Assembly (NCBI GenBank): GCA_964527795.1
Contig: CAZGOS010000114.1
Coordinates: 1-9,283, forward strand
Reading direction: 5' to 3'
Source of the DNA: SMXL01 sp964527795
GTDB lineage: Bacteria > Bacteroidota > Rhodothermia > Rhodothermales > UBA10348
Length of the DNA stretch: 9,283 nucleotides
Below the pieces are notes generated by a model. It had not been told where the DNA came from, searched no databases, and saw only the letters and a list, made by a program, of their open reading frames with translations. Below are positions 1 to 5,998 of this stretch, piece after piece (the stretch's first letter is position 1; each line of letters starts with the position of its first letter). The translations under genes were made by a program, and so were the position numbers.

Positions 1-1026
1 ACGCTCGAACATCATCCCGCTTCCGACGACGTGTATTGACGGCTCCGACAGCGCTTGATTGGTTCCGTTTTGACCACGTGGCAATCGAAACTGCGGAACG
101 CCGTAAACCTGAAAATCTTCGTTCAGACGGGGTGTTGTAAAACGTGTCTTATCATAGATGTCGGAGATCGCCCGCATCAGGCCGGCCGTATACACAGGCG
201 TGTCATCGGGAATGAGGCCGCGTTTTTTATATCGATCAATCAGCGCGATAATCTCCTGCCCCCGACCCAGAGCGAATACCGGTAGCAGTACCGTACCCCC
301 TCTGCCAAGTACTTCCGCCAGTGCCTCTCCCAGGCGTTTTTCTTCGGTTCGTCGTGTCGTCTTTTCGGTGTCCGGATCCGCTCCCAACGTCGATTCGAGA
401 AAAAGCGTGTCAATCGGCGGGTCCGGGTAGGAAGCTCCCGGAATCACTGTCTGTGTCCGCATTCCGGTATCTCCAGTATAGAAAAACCGTCGTGACGACC
501 CTGAATCTTCAAATTCGATCAGGATACCTACGGCTCCCAGGATATGTCCAGCGTCGAAGAATGTCGCGCGGATAGGTAGAGTTCCCCTTGATCCTGTTAC
601 ATCAAACGGCACACTGAGCTCGTGAGTCCGATATAAAAAGCCGTAGGTCTGCAATTCCTCCTCTTCAAATAACGGTTCGGAAGAGGAGGTGCCTTCGCGG
701 AGTTTTCTGAGCTGAAGACGCGCTGAGGCAGGCAGCAGGATATCGGCAAGCTGTAGAGTCGCTCGCGTCATGTGGGCAAACACATGGGGAAATTTTCGGA
801 ATACAACCGGCAGGGCCCCCAGGTGATCGTGGTGGGCGTGTGATACGAATGCATGATCCAGCCACCACTCTGAATTGTCTGAAATGAGATCGAGTTGCGG
901 CAGTCCCTCTATGCCATCGGCCTCCGGATCGACACCCGTATCGAAGAAGAGTCCCGTGCCGTGAATTTTCAGGAAGTGACAGCTGGCGCCTATTTCGTCA
1001 GATTCACCGAGTGCAACGTAAACCAT
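1..1026 (-). CDS. β-CASP metallo-β-lactamase-fold RNase-like hydrolase (partial, C-terminus off the left edge)
   Basis: The frame is open from an ATG at 1026 to the window edge, giving 342 residues without a stop. Visible motifs, numbered from that ATG, are the zinc signature SHAHHDHLGALP (H63, H65, D67, H68), GHILGA with H161, and YTGDTG with D186. These are metallo-β-lactamase motifs 2-4. ESTLGADP (E211) and LLPVFALGRGQE (about 247-258) follow, which mark the β-CASP insertion, and the visible end has VGSGMMFE. Known β-CASP proteins of this layout (COG1236, YSH1/CPSF-like) are about 450 aa and act as cytoplasmic RNA endo- or exonucleases, so the last motifs lie outside the window. The ATG was chosen because the only upstream in-frame stop is the TAG of the transaldolase gene 51 nt before it. 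No clear Shine-Dalgarno site is seen. The class is confident; RNA as the substrate is inferred from the family. Confidence 0.9.
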   Translation of the reverse strand, partial: MVYVALGESDEIGASCHFLKIHGTGLFFDTGVDPEADGIEGLPQLDLISDNSEWWLDHAFVSHAHHDHLGALPVVFRKFPHVFAHMTRATLQLADILLPASARLQLRKLREGTSSSEPLFEEEELQTYGFLYRTHELSVPFDVTGSRGTLPIRATFFDAGHILGAVGILIEFEDSGSSRRFFYTGDTGMRTQTVIPGASYPDPPIDTLFLESTLGADPDTEKTTRRTEEKRLGEALAEVLGRGGTVLLPVFALGRGQEIIALIDRYKKRGLIPDDTPVYTAGLMRAISDIYDKTRFTTPRLNEDFQVYGVPQFRLPRGQNGTNQALSEPSIHVVGSGMMFER

Positions 1027-1077
1027 GTCAACAGCGCTCAGGACAGCATAGGAAGGAAGTGAATATGCGCGAATCGA

Positions 1078-1758
1078 CTAGACGTCAATTCCATTTGAAC
1101 CAGCCTCTGCGGCTGCCTGATAGGCTTTCCAGTCACTGATAAAGCGATCGAGTCCAATATCCGTGAGAGGGTGTTTGATCAACTGCTTGATCACCGTGAA
1201 GGGCATGGTAGCCACATGAGCTCCGATGATCGCAGATTCCACGACGTGCATGGGATGACGAATGGAAGCGACCAGTACCTGGGTTGGAAATCCGTAATTC
1301 TCATAGATCTGCACAATCTGCTCAATGAGCTCCATGCCCGGTGTAGAGATGTCGTCCAATCGACCGATAAAGGGGCTGATATAGGTTGCACCTGCTTTAG
1401 CGGCAACGAGCGCCTGTGTTGGCGAGAAACAGAGCGTACAGTTTGTTTTGATACCCTGCTCTTTCAGTGAGCGAATCGCTTTGATGCCATCCAGAATAAG
1501 AGGCACCTTGACGACGACGTTTTCATGAAGGGCCGCAAGCGCGCGAGCCTCCGACATGATACCCTCATAGTCTGTCGCGATGACCTCGGCAGACACGTCT
1601 CCGTCGACGATCTCACAGATCATGCGTATGTGCTCATGAAAGTCCGAGCCCCCGGCCTTCCGCATCAGCGAAGGATTGGTAGTTACGCCGTCGAGCACTC
1701 CCATATCGCTGGCTTCCTGTATTTCTGAAAGGTCGGCGGTATCGACAAAAAACTTCAT
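1078..1758 (-). CDS. tal: Transaldolase / fructose-6-phosphate aldolase-like (TalC/FSA type)
   Basis: This is a complete 226-residue protein, the usual size of the short TalC/FSA transaldolases (about 210-230 aa). It starts MKFFVDTADLSEI, with the family's early aspartate, then DGVTTNPS (about 23-30). VVVKVPL carries the Schiff-base lysine (K84), followed by TNCTLCFSPTQA and ISPFIGRLDD (about 127-136). The enzyme is cytoplasmic and has a TIM-barrel fold. It transfers a dihydroxyacetone unit between sugar phosphates in the pentose phosphate pathway, or cleaves fructose 6-phosphate. The sequence alone does not settle which reaction dominates. The ATG at 1758 places the conserved N-terminus correctly, although no strong ribosome-binding site precedes it. 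The β-CASP gene begins 51 nt downstream on the same strand, so the two are probably one transcript. Confidence 0.95.
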   Translation of the reverse strand: MKFFVDTADLSEIQEASDMGVLDGVTTNPSLMRKAGGSDFHEHIRMICEIVDGDVSAEVIATDYEGIMSEARALAALHENVVVKVPLILDGIKAIRSLKEQGIKTNCTLCFSPTQALVAAKAGATYISPFIGRLDDISTPGMELIEQIVQIYENYGFPTQVLVASIRHPMHVVESAIIGAHVATMPFTVIKQLIKHPLTDIGLDRFISDWKAYQAAAEAGSNGIDV

Positions 1759-1850
1759 GGCAGGGAAACTGGATTGGAGGAATGCGACTGCTCGAAGTTA
1801 AACGTTCACCCGGCAAGCCCCAAGCCTGTCAAGACAAGAAATGGAGAAAG

Positions 1851-1869
1851 GACGCGTCGAATTAATTCG
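1851..1869. other. Adjacent perfect palindromes between the microprotein and the transaldolase
   Basis: GACGCGTC (1851-1858) is an 8-bp perfect palindrome. CGAATTAATTCG (1858-1869) is a 12-bp perfect palindrome sharing one base with it. They lie upstream of the transaldolase gene and just after the microprotein frame. They could be protein-binding sites or weak hairpins. No T-run follows on either strand, so a standard terminator is unlikely. Confidence 0.3.
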
Positions 1870-1886
1870 TATTCCCTGTCGGATCG

Positions 1887-1979
1887 CTAACCCAGTCTGC
1901 TGAGCAGTACCATCACTAGCAGAAAGCCGATGAGAATCACCGCGGCCCAGATCATCTGGTTGCGCAAGCGCCGATTCAT
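1887..1979 (-). CDS. Possible 30-aa single-pass membrane microprotein
   Basis: This short frame encodes 30 residues from an ATG at 1979. A basic start (MNRRLRNQ) leads into one hydrophobic segment of about 17 residues (WAAVILIGFLLVMVLLS). That is the positive-inside layout of a small inner-membrane protein. A GGGA stretch lies 4-8 nt before the ATG and may serve as the ribosome-binding site. The frame stays open upstream to an ATG at 2072, but the extra 31 residues show no domain and look less protein-like, so the inner start is preferred. It lies on the same strand between the transaldolase and a small helical protein. No family is recognised. The charge and hydrophobicity layout supports it, but such a short frame could arise by chance. 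Confidence 0.4.
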   Translation of the reverse strand: MNRRLRNQMIWAAVILIGFLLVMVLLSRLG

Positions 1980-2100
1980 AACGTTCCCAAGTTGAATCAG
2001 ACATAGAAAGTCCGTGCTCCGGGCGGGAGCTACGGTATGTATAAAGGAACGATAACTGTTCAAATAAGCCAATGCAAATCGACGGCCTATTTGAGCCCTT

Positions 2101-2322
2101 TCAGCTGGTTTCGCTCACGACATGAGTATCGTCGAAGATCGTCTTGAGTTGGAGAAGTACTCGTGTCAGTTGCGCCAGACCGGAAGCAAAGTCCTCTCGA
2201 GAGACTTCTGGATCCTCCAGACCATCAGAGATGAACGCTACGAGCTCCTTCTGCCAGGCCCTCAGGGACTCGAGTTCCGCCGACAGTTTTTCTTTCTTCG
2301 GTATTGTACTACGTTCTTCCAT
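2101..2322 (-). CDS. Small charged helical protein of unknown function
   Basis: From an ATG at 2322 the frame gives 73 residues, beginning MEERSTIPKKEKLSAEL. It is rich in Glu, Lys and Leu, without a signal peptide or membrane segment. It should form two or more amphipathic helices (about 12-35 and 43-65) with a coiled-coil-like pattern. It ends in THVVSETS. No family was recognised. The frame is open further upstream, with an ATG at 2370 (89 aa) and a GTG at 2379 (92 aa). The first added residues include a Cys and several Pro and look less like a protein start. The added DNA also holds an inverted repeat that would fit better in a 5' leader, which is why the shorter form is chosen. Neither start has a well-spaced ribosome-binding site. 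It is probably a cytosolic accessory or adaptor protein, which is a guess from composition only. Confidence 0.5.
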   Translation of the reverse strand: MEERSTIPKKEKLSAELESLRAWQKELVAFISDGLEDPEVSREDFASGLAQLTRVLLQLKTIFDDTHVVSETS

Positions 2323-2333
2323 ACCCCCATATT

Positions 2334-2349
2334 CCGGTAGCAGTACCGG
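2334..2349. repeat. Inverted repeat CCGGTA-GCAG-TACCGG
   Basis: Two perfect 6-bp arms are separated by 4 bases. Read on the minus strand it would be a stem-loop ending 11 nt before the preferred ATG of the small helical protein at 2322. It could be an operator or leader hairpin. If the longer start is real, it is simply coding sequence (PVLLP). The same 15-base core recurs inside the β-CASP gene at 279-293, where it encodes LLPV. Confidence 0.35.
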
Positions 2350-2379
2350 CATTACGCAGTTGCTGGACATATCCTTCAC

Positions 2380-2755
2380 CCAAGACTATCGACACGAACC
2401 GTCCGGTTGTTAAGGTTTTTTTATTCGGGAACTGCAGATTTTATTGCTCCGAACCGGAATAGCGTCACGTAGATAATCTTTTTCATCTCGCTGAAGTTTC
2501 TCTGTAACCTCCATGCGGGCTGCACGTAGCGAAACCAACTAGAGGGAGATTCCAGACGCATTTCTTCTTCGACCTGACACCACAATCAACTGATCCCAGG
2601 TTGAGATTGCTATACCGTTTCGCAGTCTTCGTTTTCCCAAAGCCGACGTTCAGAAGTAGCGTGCTACGTTCTGGATCACGCACTCGCGTGACAGCCGAAA
2701 CACGTATTCGTGGGCTGGTATCGGCCGGGACAATCCCTGTTTTTCGTGTCAGCTA
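2380..2755. other. Intergenic stretch with no recognised gene
   Basis: About 375 nt separate the minus-strand small protein from the plus-strand DUF5916 remnant. All plus frames are broken by stops, and I could not recognise the N-terminal domain expected for a DUF5916 protein in them. A minus-strand frame of 66 codons (2483-2683) resembles nothing and is not called. A short AACC/GGTT hairpin near 2397-2408 precedes a run of seven T at 2416-2422. The T-run starts 7 nt after the stem, so it is at best a poor terminator for plus-strand transcription. This stretch probably carries the promoter of the minus-strand genes, but no clear promoter boxes were seen. Confidence 0.5.
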
Positions 2756-3385
2756 GGATTCCCGGAAGGGATGCAAGGTGTTGGCGCAGGCAAGAACCTG
2801 GAAATTCTGCCCACGGTAACGGGCAGCCAGTCTGGTAGGTTGGCCGATTTCAGCCGGCCGAAGGGCGCCTTCGACAACGATCGCGCCACAGCGGAGCCAT
2901 CAATCGATGTGAAATATGGGATCACGTCTGACCTGACGGATCTGACGCTCAACCCTGACTTCAGACAAATCGAATCGGATGCAGCCCTGATAGACGTCAA
3001 CTCCACGTTCGCGCTCTTCTTCCCTGAGCGCAGAACGTTCTTTCAGGAAGGAAGCGATCTGTTTCAGACGTCCATGCAGACGGTTTACACGCACACGATC
3101 AATGATCCCATTGTTGCCAACAAACTGACCGGACGTTTCGGTAATACGAGCATCGGATACATCGGTGCCAGAGACAACGAATCGCCCGTTCTTCTTCCGT
3201 TTGAAGAAAGCAGTCGACTCGTGTCTGGCGGAATATCGGTTTCGAACACCCTGCGAGTGCGCCAGAGTTTCGCCAATAATTCCTTCATTGGCGTCCTGGT
3301 GACAGACAGAAAACTCGACGCCGGTGGCGCCGGATCCACGTTCGGGCTTGACGGAAGCATTCGATTCCTGACGAATTACGATCGA
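2756..3385 (+). pseudogene. DUF5916 β-barrel protein, 5' fragment (truncated at both ends)
   Basis: The translation FPEGMQGVGAGKNLEILP is followed by NPDFRQIESDAALIDVN, then FALFFPERRTFFQEGSDLF. This is the signature stretch of DUF5916 proteins, in which NPDF-Q-E-D and FFPE-R-FF-EG are conserved. Barrel strands follow up to GLDGSIRFLTNYD. Intact relatives are secreted or outer-membrane proteins of roughly 700-900 aa with a CBM9-like domain in front. Here that domain and the signal peptide are missing. Similarity seems to begin near 2756, before the first ATG at 2771, so that ATG is not a native start. On the right it runs into the tnpB element, and the frame then ends at a TGA (3419-3421) inside the element. 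The C-terminal piece lies beyond the element. The function of DUF5916 proteins is not well established. Presence of the family is confident; loss of function is a strong inference. Confidence 0.85.
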
Positions 3386-3397
3386 AGCCGAAGAAAG

Positions 3398-3417
3398 CCC
3401 CGGCTTCAGCCGAGGGG
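3398..3417 (+). repeat. Left-end hairpin of the tnpB element
   Basis: CCCC-GGC pairs with GCC-GA-GGGG around a TTCA loop, giving 7 base pairs with a bulged GA in the 3' arm. It lies 62 nt before the tnpB ATG and just after the last recognisable DUF5916 codons. This fits the TnpA-recognition hairpin at the left end of IS200/IS605 elements. Confidence 0.6.
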
Positions 3418-3437
3418 ATGAATTCGGACTGCCTACC

Positions 3438-3457
3438 TATGACAGACAGTCGTCATA
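3438..3457 (+). repeat. Second inverted repeat in the tnpB leader
   Basis: TATGAC (3438-3443) pairs perfectly with GTCATA (3452-3457) around an 8-nt loop. It lies 22 nt before the tnpB ATG, so it may shape the leader mRNA or form part of the element's left-end structure. Its function is unknown. Confidence 0.35.
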
Positions 3458-3479
3458 CCCGGAGCTTAATTTAAGTGTC

Positions 3480-4637
3480 ATGAGGCGAACCCTGAAATAC
3501 CGCCTGTACCGCTCGAAGCGCGATAAACATCTGATCACGCAGATTCGTGTCGCGGCCTCAATCTGGAACCACTGCCTGGCGCTCCAGAAGCGGTATTACC
3601 GGATGTACGGTAAGCACATTGGCAAATATCGCCTTCAGAAACACCTTGCGCCTCTTCGTCGTCGTAACCCGTACTGGCGGCAACTCGGCTCGCAGGCCGT
3701 GCAGGACGTAACCGAGCGACTCGACCGGGCCTGGCAGAAATTCTTCGCAAAGCAGGGCCAAAGACCAAAGTTCAAGAAGTCTCGCCTGTATACGTCGTTC
3801 ACGCTCAAGCAGCACGCCGGCTGGAAGCTACTTGGAGACAACCGTATCCGCATCGGTAAACACAACTACAAATTCGCGCTCTCAAGACGCGTCGCAGGGA
3901 CAATAAAGACTGTGACAATCAAAAGGGATCGCATCGGAGACCTCTGGATCTGTTTTTCTATCGTCGAAGACATCGTTTTGCCCACGCCGCCCGGTGAGGA
4001 CGCTGTAGCCGCGCCCATTGGAATCGACTGGGGACTCAAGAACACGATGGTCTTCTCTGACGGACGAGATCCTATTGATTCTCCTCTCTTCCTCAGACAA
4101 TCCCTATCACGGCTTCAGGCTCTGCAGCGGAGGCTCTCGAAGCGGCGACACCGCAACGGTGGGCGGCGCACCCGGAGGAGCGAGGCCGCTCGCAAGAGTA
4201 TTGCTCGTCTTCAGAGACGGATTACAGATCAGCGCAGACACTGGGCCTTTGAAACGGCTCACGAGTTTTGCGACGAGTTCGATTTAATCGGTATCGAAGA
4301 GCTGTCCTCAAAGTGGATGCAGCGCACCTGGGGCCGCAAGGCCAGTGACATCGCCTGGGGAGAGTTCACGGGCATTCTCGAATGGACCTGCATGAAGCGC
4401 GGTGTCAACCTGAAGAAGGTGGATCCGAAAAACACGTCCAAGATCTGCTCGGCGTGCGGAAGAATCAACGAGGCACTGGTGATCAAAGACCGCGAATGGA
4501 CGTGTGAGTGTGGAGTCTTCCACGACCGCGACGTGAATGCGGCCAAGAACATTCTGGGGAGGGCATTCCCCAGTCCGAGAGACAGTGTCAGCGGCGGAGG
4601 GGAGGTAATTCCTCTTCGTGTAGCGGCTGTTGCTTGA
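3480..4637 (+). CDS. tnpB: TnpB, RNA-guided RuvC-family nuclease of a solo-tnpB element
   Basis: This is a complete 385-residue TnpB, within the usual 350-450 aa. The N-terminal part (about 1-180) starts MRRTLKYRLYRSK and is strongly basic, as in the helix-turn-helix and wedge-like regions of the family. RuvC motif I is GIDWGLKNT with D183, motif II is IGIEELSSKW with E273, and motif III is HDRDVNAAKNIL (348-359). The zinc-binding cysteines C323, C326, C342 and C344 sit between motifs II and III. All key residues are present and the frame is unbroken, so the protein could be active. Studied TnpB proteins bind an ωRNA made from the element's 3' end and cut DNA next to a short TAM, which helps retain the element. 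The ATG at 3480 fits the usual family start. A GGAG lies 15 nt before it, which is too far for a good ribosome-binding site. No tnpA accompanies it. Confidence 0.95.
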   Translation: MRRTLKYRLYRSKRDKHLITQIRVAASIWNHCLALQKRYYRMYGKHIGKYRLQKHLAPLRRRNPYWRQLGSQAVQDVTERLDRAWQKFFAKQGQRPKFKKSRLYTSFTLKQHAGWKLLGDNRIRIGKHNYKFALSRRVAGTIKTVTIKRDRIGDLWICFSIVEDIVLPTPPGEDAVAAPIGIDWGLKNTMVFSDGRDPIDSPLFLRQSLSRLQALQRRLSKRRHRNGGRRTRRSEAARKSIARLQRRITDQRRHWAFETAHEFCDEFDLIGIEELSSKWMQRTWGRKASDIAWGEFTGILEWTCMKRGVNLKKVDPKNTSKICSACGRINEALVIKDREWTCECGVFHDRDVNAAKNILGRAFPSPRDSVSGGGEVIPLRVAAVA

Positions 4638-4680
4638 TCGGAGAATCTCCCGACTTGCGATCGAGGGGAGTATGTCAAAA
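4550..4680 (+). ncRNA. Candidate ωRNA (right-end RNA) of the TnpB element
   Basis: In studied systems the ωRNA overlaps the 3' end of tnpB and ends at the element's right end, with the guide read from the flanking DNA. Three stem-loops are visible here: CTGGGGA/TCCCCAG (4554-4573, 7 perfect pairs), a GGGGAGG/CCTCTTC stem with wobble pairs around TAATT (about 4600-4620), and the right-end hairpin (4647-4670). After it comes TATGTCAA and then DUF5916-derived sequence, which would be the guide from about 4681. The 5' end of the RNA cannot be placed by eye, and no experiment supports it. The call rests on position and structure. Confidence 0.5.
4647..4670 (+). repeat. Right-end hairpin of the tnpB element
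   Basis: CTCCC-GA pairs with TC-GA-GGGAG, again with a bulged GA in the 3' arm as in the left-end hairpin. It lies 9 nt after the tnpB stop. It probably marks the right end for TnpA and is the last stem of the ωRNA. Confidence 0.6.
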
Positions 4681-5071
4681 TCTTCAGCAGGTTGATCGTC
4701 CGTCAGATGGTTCACACGTAAGGATCACGCGCATTCCTCGCCTGAAGGTCGAATACCAGCTTTCGCAGGCGATATTCTTTCGCGTTGTCGCTCAGTACAA
4801 TTCTGACGAATTCGACGACCTGCGTGATAATTCCAGATCCGACGCACCGATTCTCATTCGCGATAGCGAAGGGAGTTTCAACCGGACATGGGAACGGCGC
4901 TTCAATGACCTTCAGGTGGACTGGCTCTTTTCGTACGAGCCAAATCCGGGCACGGTGGTTTTCTTCGGATATGGCAGCAGTCTTTCTGAACCGAACGCTT
5001 TTAGAATGAAAGATCTCGAAAGAATTTCGAACGGCTTCTTCATGAAGCTCAGCTACCTGTTCCGCGTTTAG
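4681..5071 (+). pseudogene. DUF5916 β-barrel protein, 3' fragment
   Basis: Downstream of the element the frame reads ITRIPRLKVEYQLSQAIFF, then RVVAQYNSDEFDDL, LQVDWLFSYEPNPGTVVFF and GYGSSLSEP. It ends GFFMKLSYLFRV and a TAG at 5069-5071. LLFSYEP-PGT-FF-GY and FF-KLSYLFR are typical of the C-terminal barrel strands of DUF5916 outer-membrane proteins, and the terminal aromatic-rich strand fits β-barrel insertion. This is the other end of the gene broken at about 3385. The central strands expected between the two pieces (probably a few hundred residues, judged from family length) are absent, so a deletion went with or followed the insertion. It has no start signal of its own and is unlikely to give a working protein. 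The open frame extends left into tnpB (from 4508), but that part is only antiparallel reading of tnpB in another frame. Confidence 0.82.
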
Positions 5072-5110
5072 CTCAATACGGTCAATTGCGGCGCCTCCTA
5101 ATGCAGACCC

Positions 5111-5129
5111 TGTTGAGCCCTCTTCAACA
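5111..5129. terminator. Weak hairpin between convergent genes
   Basis: TGTTGA (5111-5116) pairs with TCAACA (5124-5129) around a 7-nt loop in the 63-nt gap between the DUF5916 remnant and the PadR gene, which converge here. The stem is only 6 bp and AT-rich, with no T-run on either side, so a terminator role is uncertain. Confidence 0.25.
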
Positions 5130-5134
5130 TCGCC

Positions 5135-5464
5135 TTAATCAAAGTCGTATTTGTCCAGATTGGGCACACCCTTCCACAACTCCTTCTGAAAGGTTCTCAT
5201 TCGGGCAAGAATGCGCACGCCTTTTGGAGTCAACCGGTAGTAAACCCGTGGCCGTCCGCCATGTCTGCTCCCGTCGGGCGCCGGCTTTTTTCGAACGTAG
5301 CCCTTCCCGGTCAACTGGTCCAGGGACACCCAGAGACTGCCTACTGTAATTCTTTTCCCTCCACGCGACTGCATCTCCTCCAGTATCGGCGTGCTGTACG
5401 CCTGCTTTCCGAGACACGCGATGGAAACCATCAGAATCTCGTCGGCTCGGGAGAGGTGTTTCAT
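5135..5464 (-). CDS. PadR-family transcriptional regulator
   Basis: From the ATG at 5464 the protein has 109 residues, the usual size of a minimal PadR. The N-terminal winged helix begins MKHLSRADEILMVSIACLG and continues with AYSTPILEEM (about 22-31). ITVGSLWVSLDQLTGKGYV (about 39-57) matches the recognition helix of the family, in which a (S/T)-x-G-x-(L/I)-(Y/W)-x-x-L-x-x-L pattern is usual. RPRVYYRLTPKGVRIL (about 71-86) is the wing and the start of the C-terminal helix. The extended frame has only a TTG at 5500, so the ATG is preferred. PadR proteins bind DNA as dimers and often repress their own operon or nearby exporter genes. Here it is the last gene of a cluster, 51 nt after the DinB gene. 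Self-control of this cluster is plausible but not shown. Confidence 0.85.
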   Translation of the reverse strand: MKHLSRADEILMVSIACLGKQAYSTPILEEMQSRGGKRITVGSLWVSLDQLTGKGYVRKKPAPDGSRHGGRPRVYYRLTPKGVRILARMRTFQKELWKGVPNLDKYDFD

Positions 5465-5515
5465 CGTAAAACTGTGCTTCCGTAAGCCTGCCTGCTTCAA
5501 AACGATATCCAGGAA

Positions 5516-5974
5516 TTATAGCACCGCCTTCAAATGGTGTTTCTGGTGTGCCAGGTAGTCGTCAACCAAAAAGCCGAGTGAAGCTGGTTCGTACGAACCG
5601 ATACGACACTCCATGTTGAGATTCTCCTCGGGTATGCGCCTGCAGACGTGAGCGATATGAAAATTGTACAGGCGCCATAATTGAAGTAGATCGGGCCATA
5701 ACCAGTCGTTGTAGCTCTGCCGATCGATCCAGTAGTCCTGAGCATAAGCTGGAAACACAAATACACTTTCCCGGGGTGCCCGGACGAATCGTTGATGGTT
5801 GTTGGAGGCCGAATCGATCAGGTGTCCAATGATCTCCTTTTTCGACCACTTGTCGGGCGCCGGTTTTGTCGAAGCCTGCATCTCGTCGACGTGCAGTAAC
5901 TGTTCGTACGCCGAGTCTATCATGTCGACAAGCTCATTTGAAATCTTTTCAATTTCCGTTCGAGTGTATGTCAT
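5516..5974 (-). CDS. DinB-family putative metal-dependent enzyme
   Basis: This complete 152-residue protein fits the four-helix-bundle DinB/YfiT superfamily. Its N-terminus starts MTYTRTEIEK. Signature parts are KWSKKEIIGHLIDSA with H51 and the C-terminal YLAHQKHHLKAVL with H143 and H147. These three histidines match the family's metal-binding triad. A PAYAQDYW stretch (about 75-82) is also common in these proteins. The reaction is unknown; relatives include thiol transferases (bacillithiol- or mycothiol-dependent) and uncharacterised hydrolases. The protein is cytoplasmic, with no signal peptide. It begins 24 nt after the phosphoesterase stop and is followed 51 nt later by PadR. It is not the SOS DinB polymerase, despite the name. 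Confidence 0.85.
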   Translation of the reverse strand: MTYTRTEIEKISNELVDMIDSAYEQLLHVDEMQASTKPAPDKWSKKEIIGHLIDSASNNHQRFVRAPRESVFVFPAYAQDYWIDRQSYNDWLWPDLLQLWRLYNFHIAHVCRRIPEENLNMECRIGSYEPASLGFLVDDYLAHQKHHLKAVL

Positions 5975-5998
5975 TTCGTTCGCCGATGATTTCTCGAA

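Larger units (their letters stand above)
3388..4680 (+). mobile_element. Solo-tnpB insertion sequence, IS200/IS605 superfamily (IS1341 type)
   Basis: The element consists of a left-end hairpin, a tnpB gene and a right-end hairpin, with no tnpA in the window. The left hairpin (CCCCGGC-TTCA-GCC-GA-GGGG, 3398-3417) and the right hairpin (CTCCCGA at 4647-4653 with TC-GA-GGGAG at 4661-4670) share one design: about 7 paired bases with a two-base GA bulge in the 3' arm. Imperfect subterminal hairpins without long terminal inverted repeats are typical of this superfamily, whose TnpA works on single-stranded DNA and makes no target duplication. Exact ends cannot be fixed by eye; the limits given are within perhaps 10-20 nt. 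The element splits a DUF5916 gene. Without tnpA it would need a transposase in trans to move. Confidence 0.8.

Noticed and set aside
1827..1832. Perfect TTGACA on the minus strand upstream of the transaldolase
   Set aside because: No -10-like sequence lies at 16-18 nt spacing, so it was not called a promoter.
2397..2422. AACC/GGTT hairpin followed by seven T on the plus strand
   Set aside because: The stem is too short, the T-run starts too far from it, and no plus-strand gene ends here.
2483..2683. 66-codon minus-strand frame in the gap before the DUF5916 remnant
   Set aside because: Its composition looks random, it has no recognisable motif or ribosome-binding site, and it is not linked to neighbours.
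4508..4680. Plus-strand frame inside tnpB that continues into the DUF5916 3' fragment
   Set aside because: It is only an overlapping reading of tnpB; the protein similarity to DUF5916 begins after the element's right end.
5516..5974. SOS-induced DNA polymerase IV (dinB)
   Set aside because: It is 152 residues with a His triad, which is the DinB/YfiT superfamily and not the Y-family polymerase.
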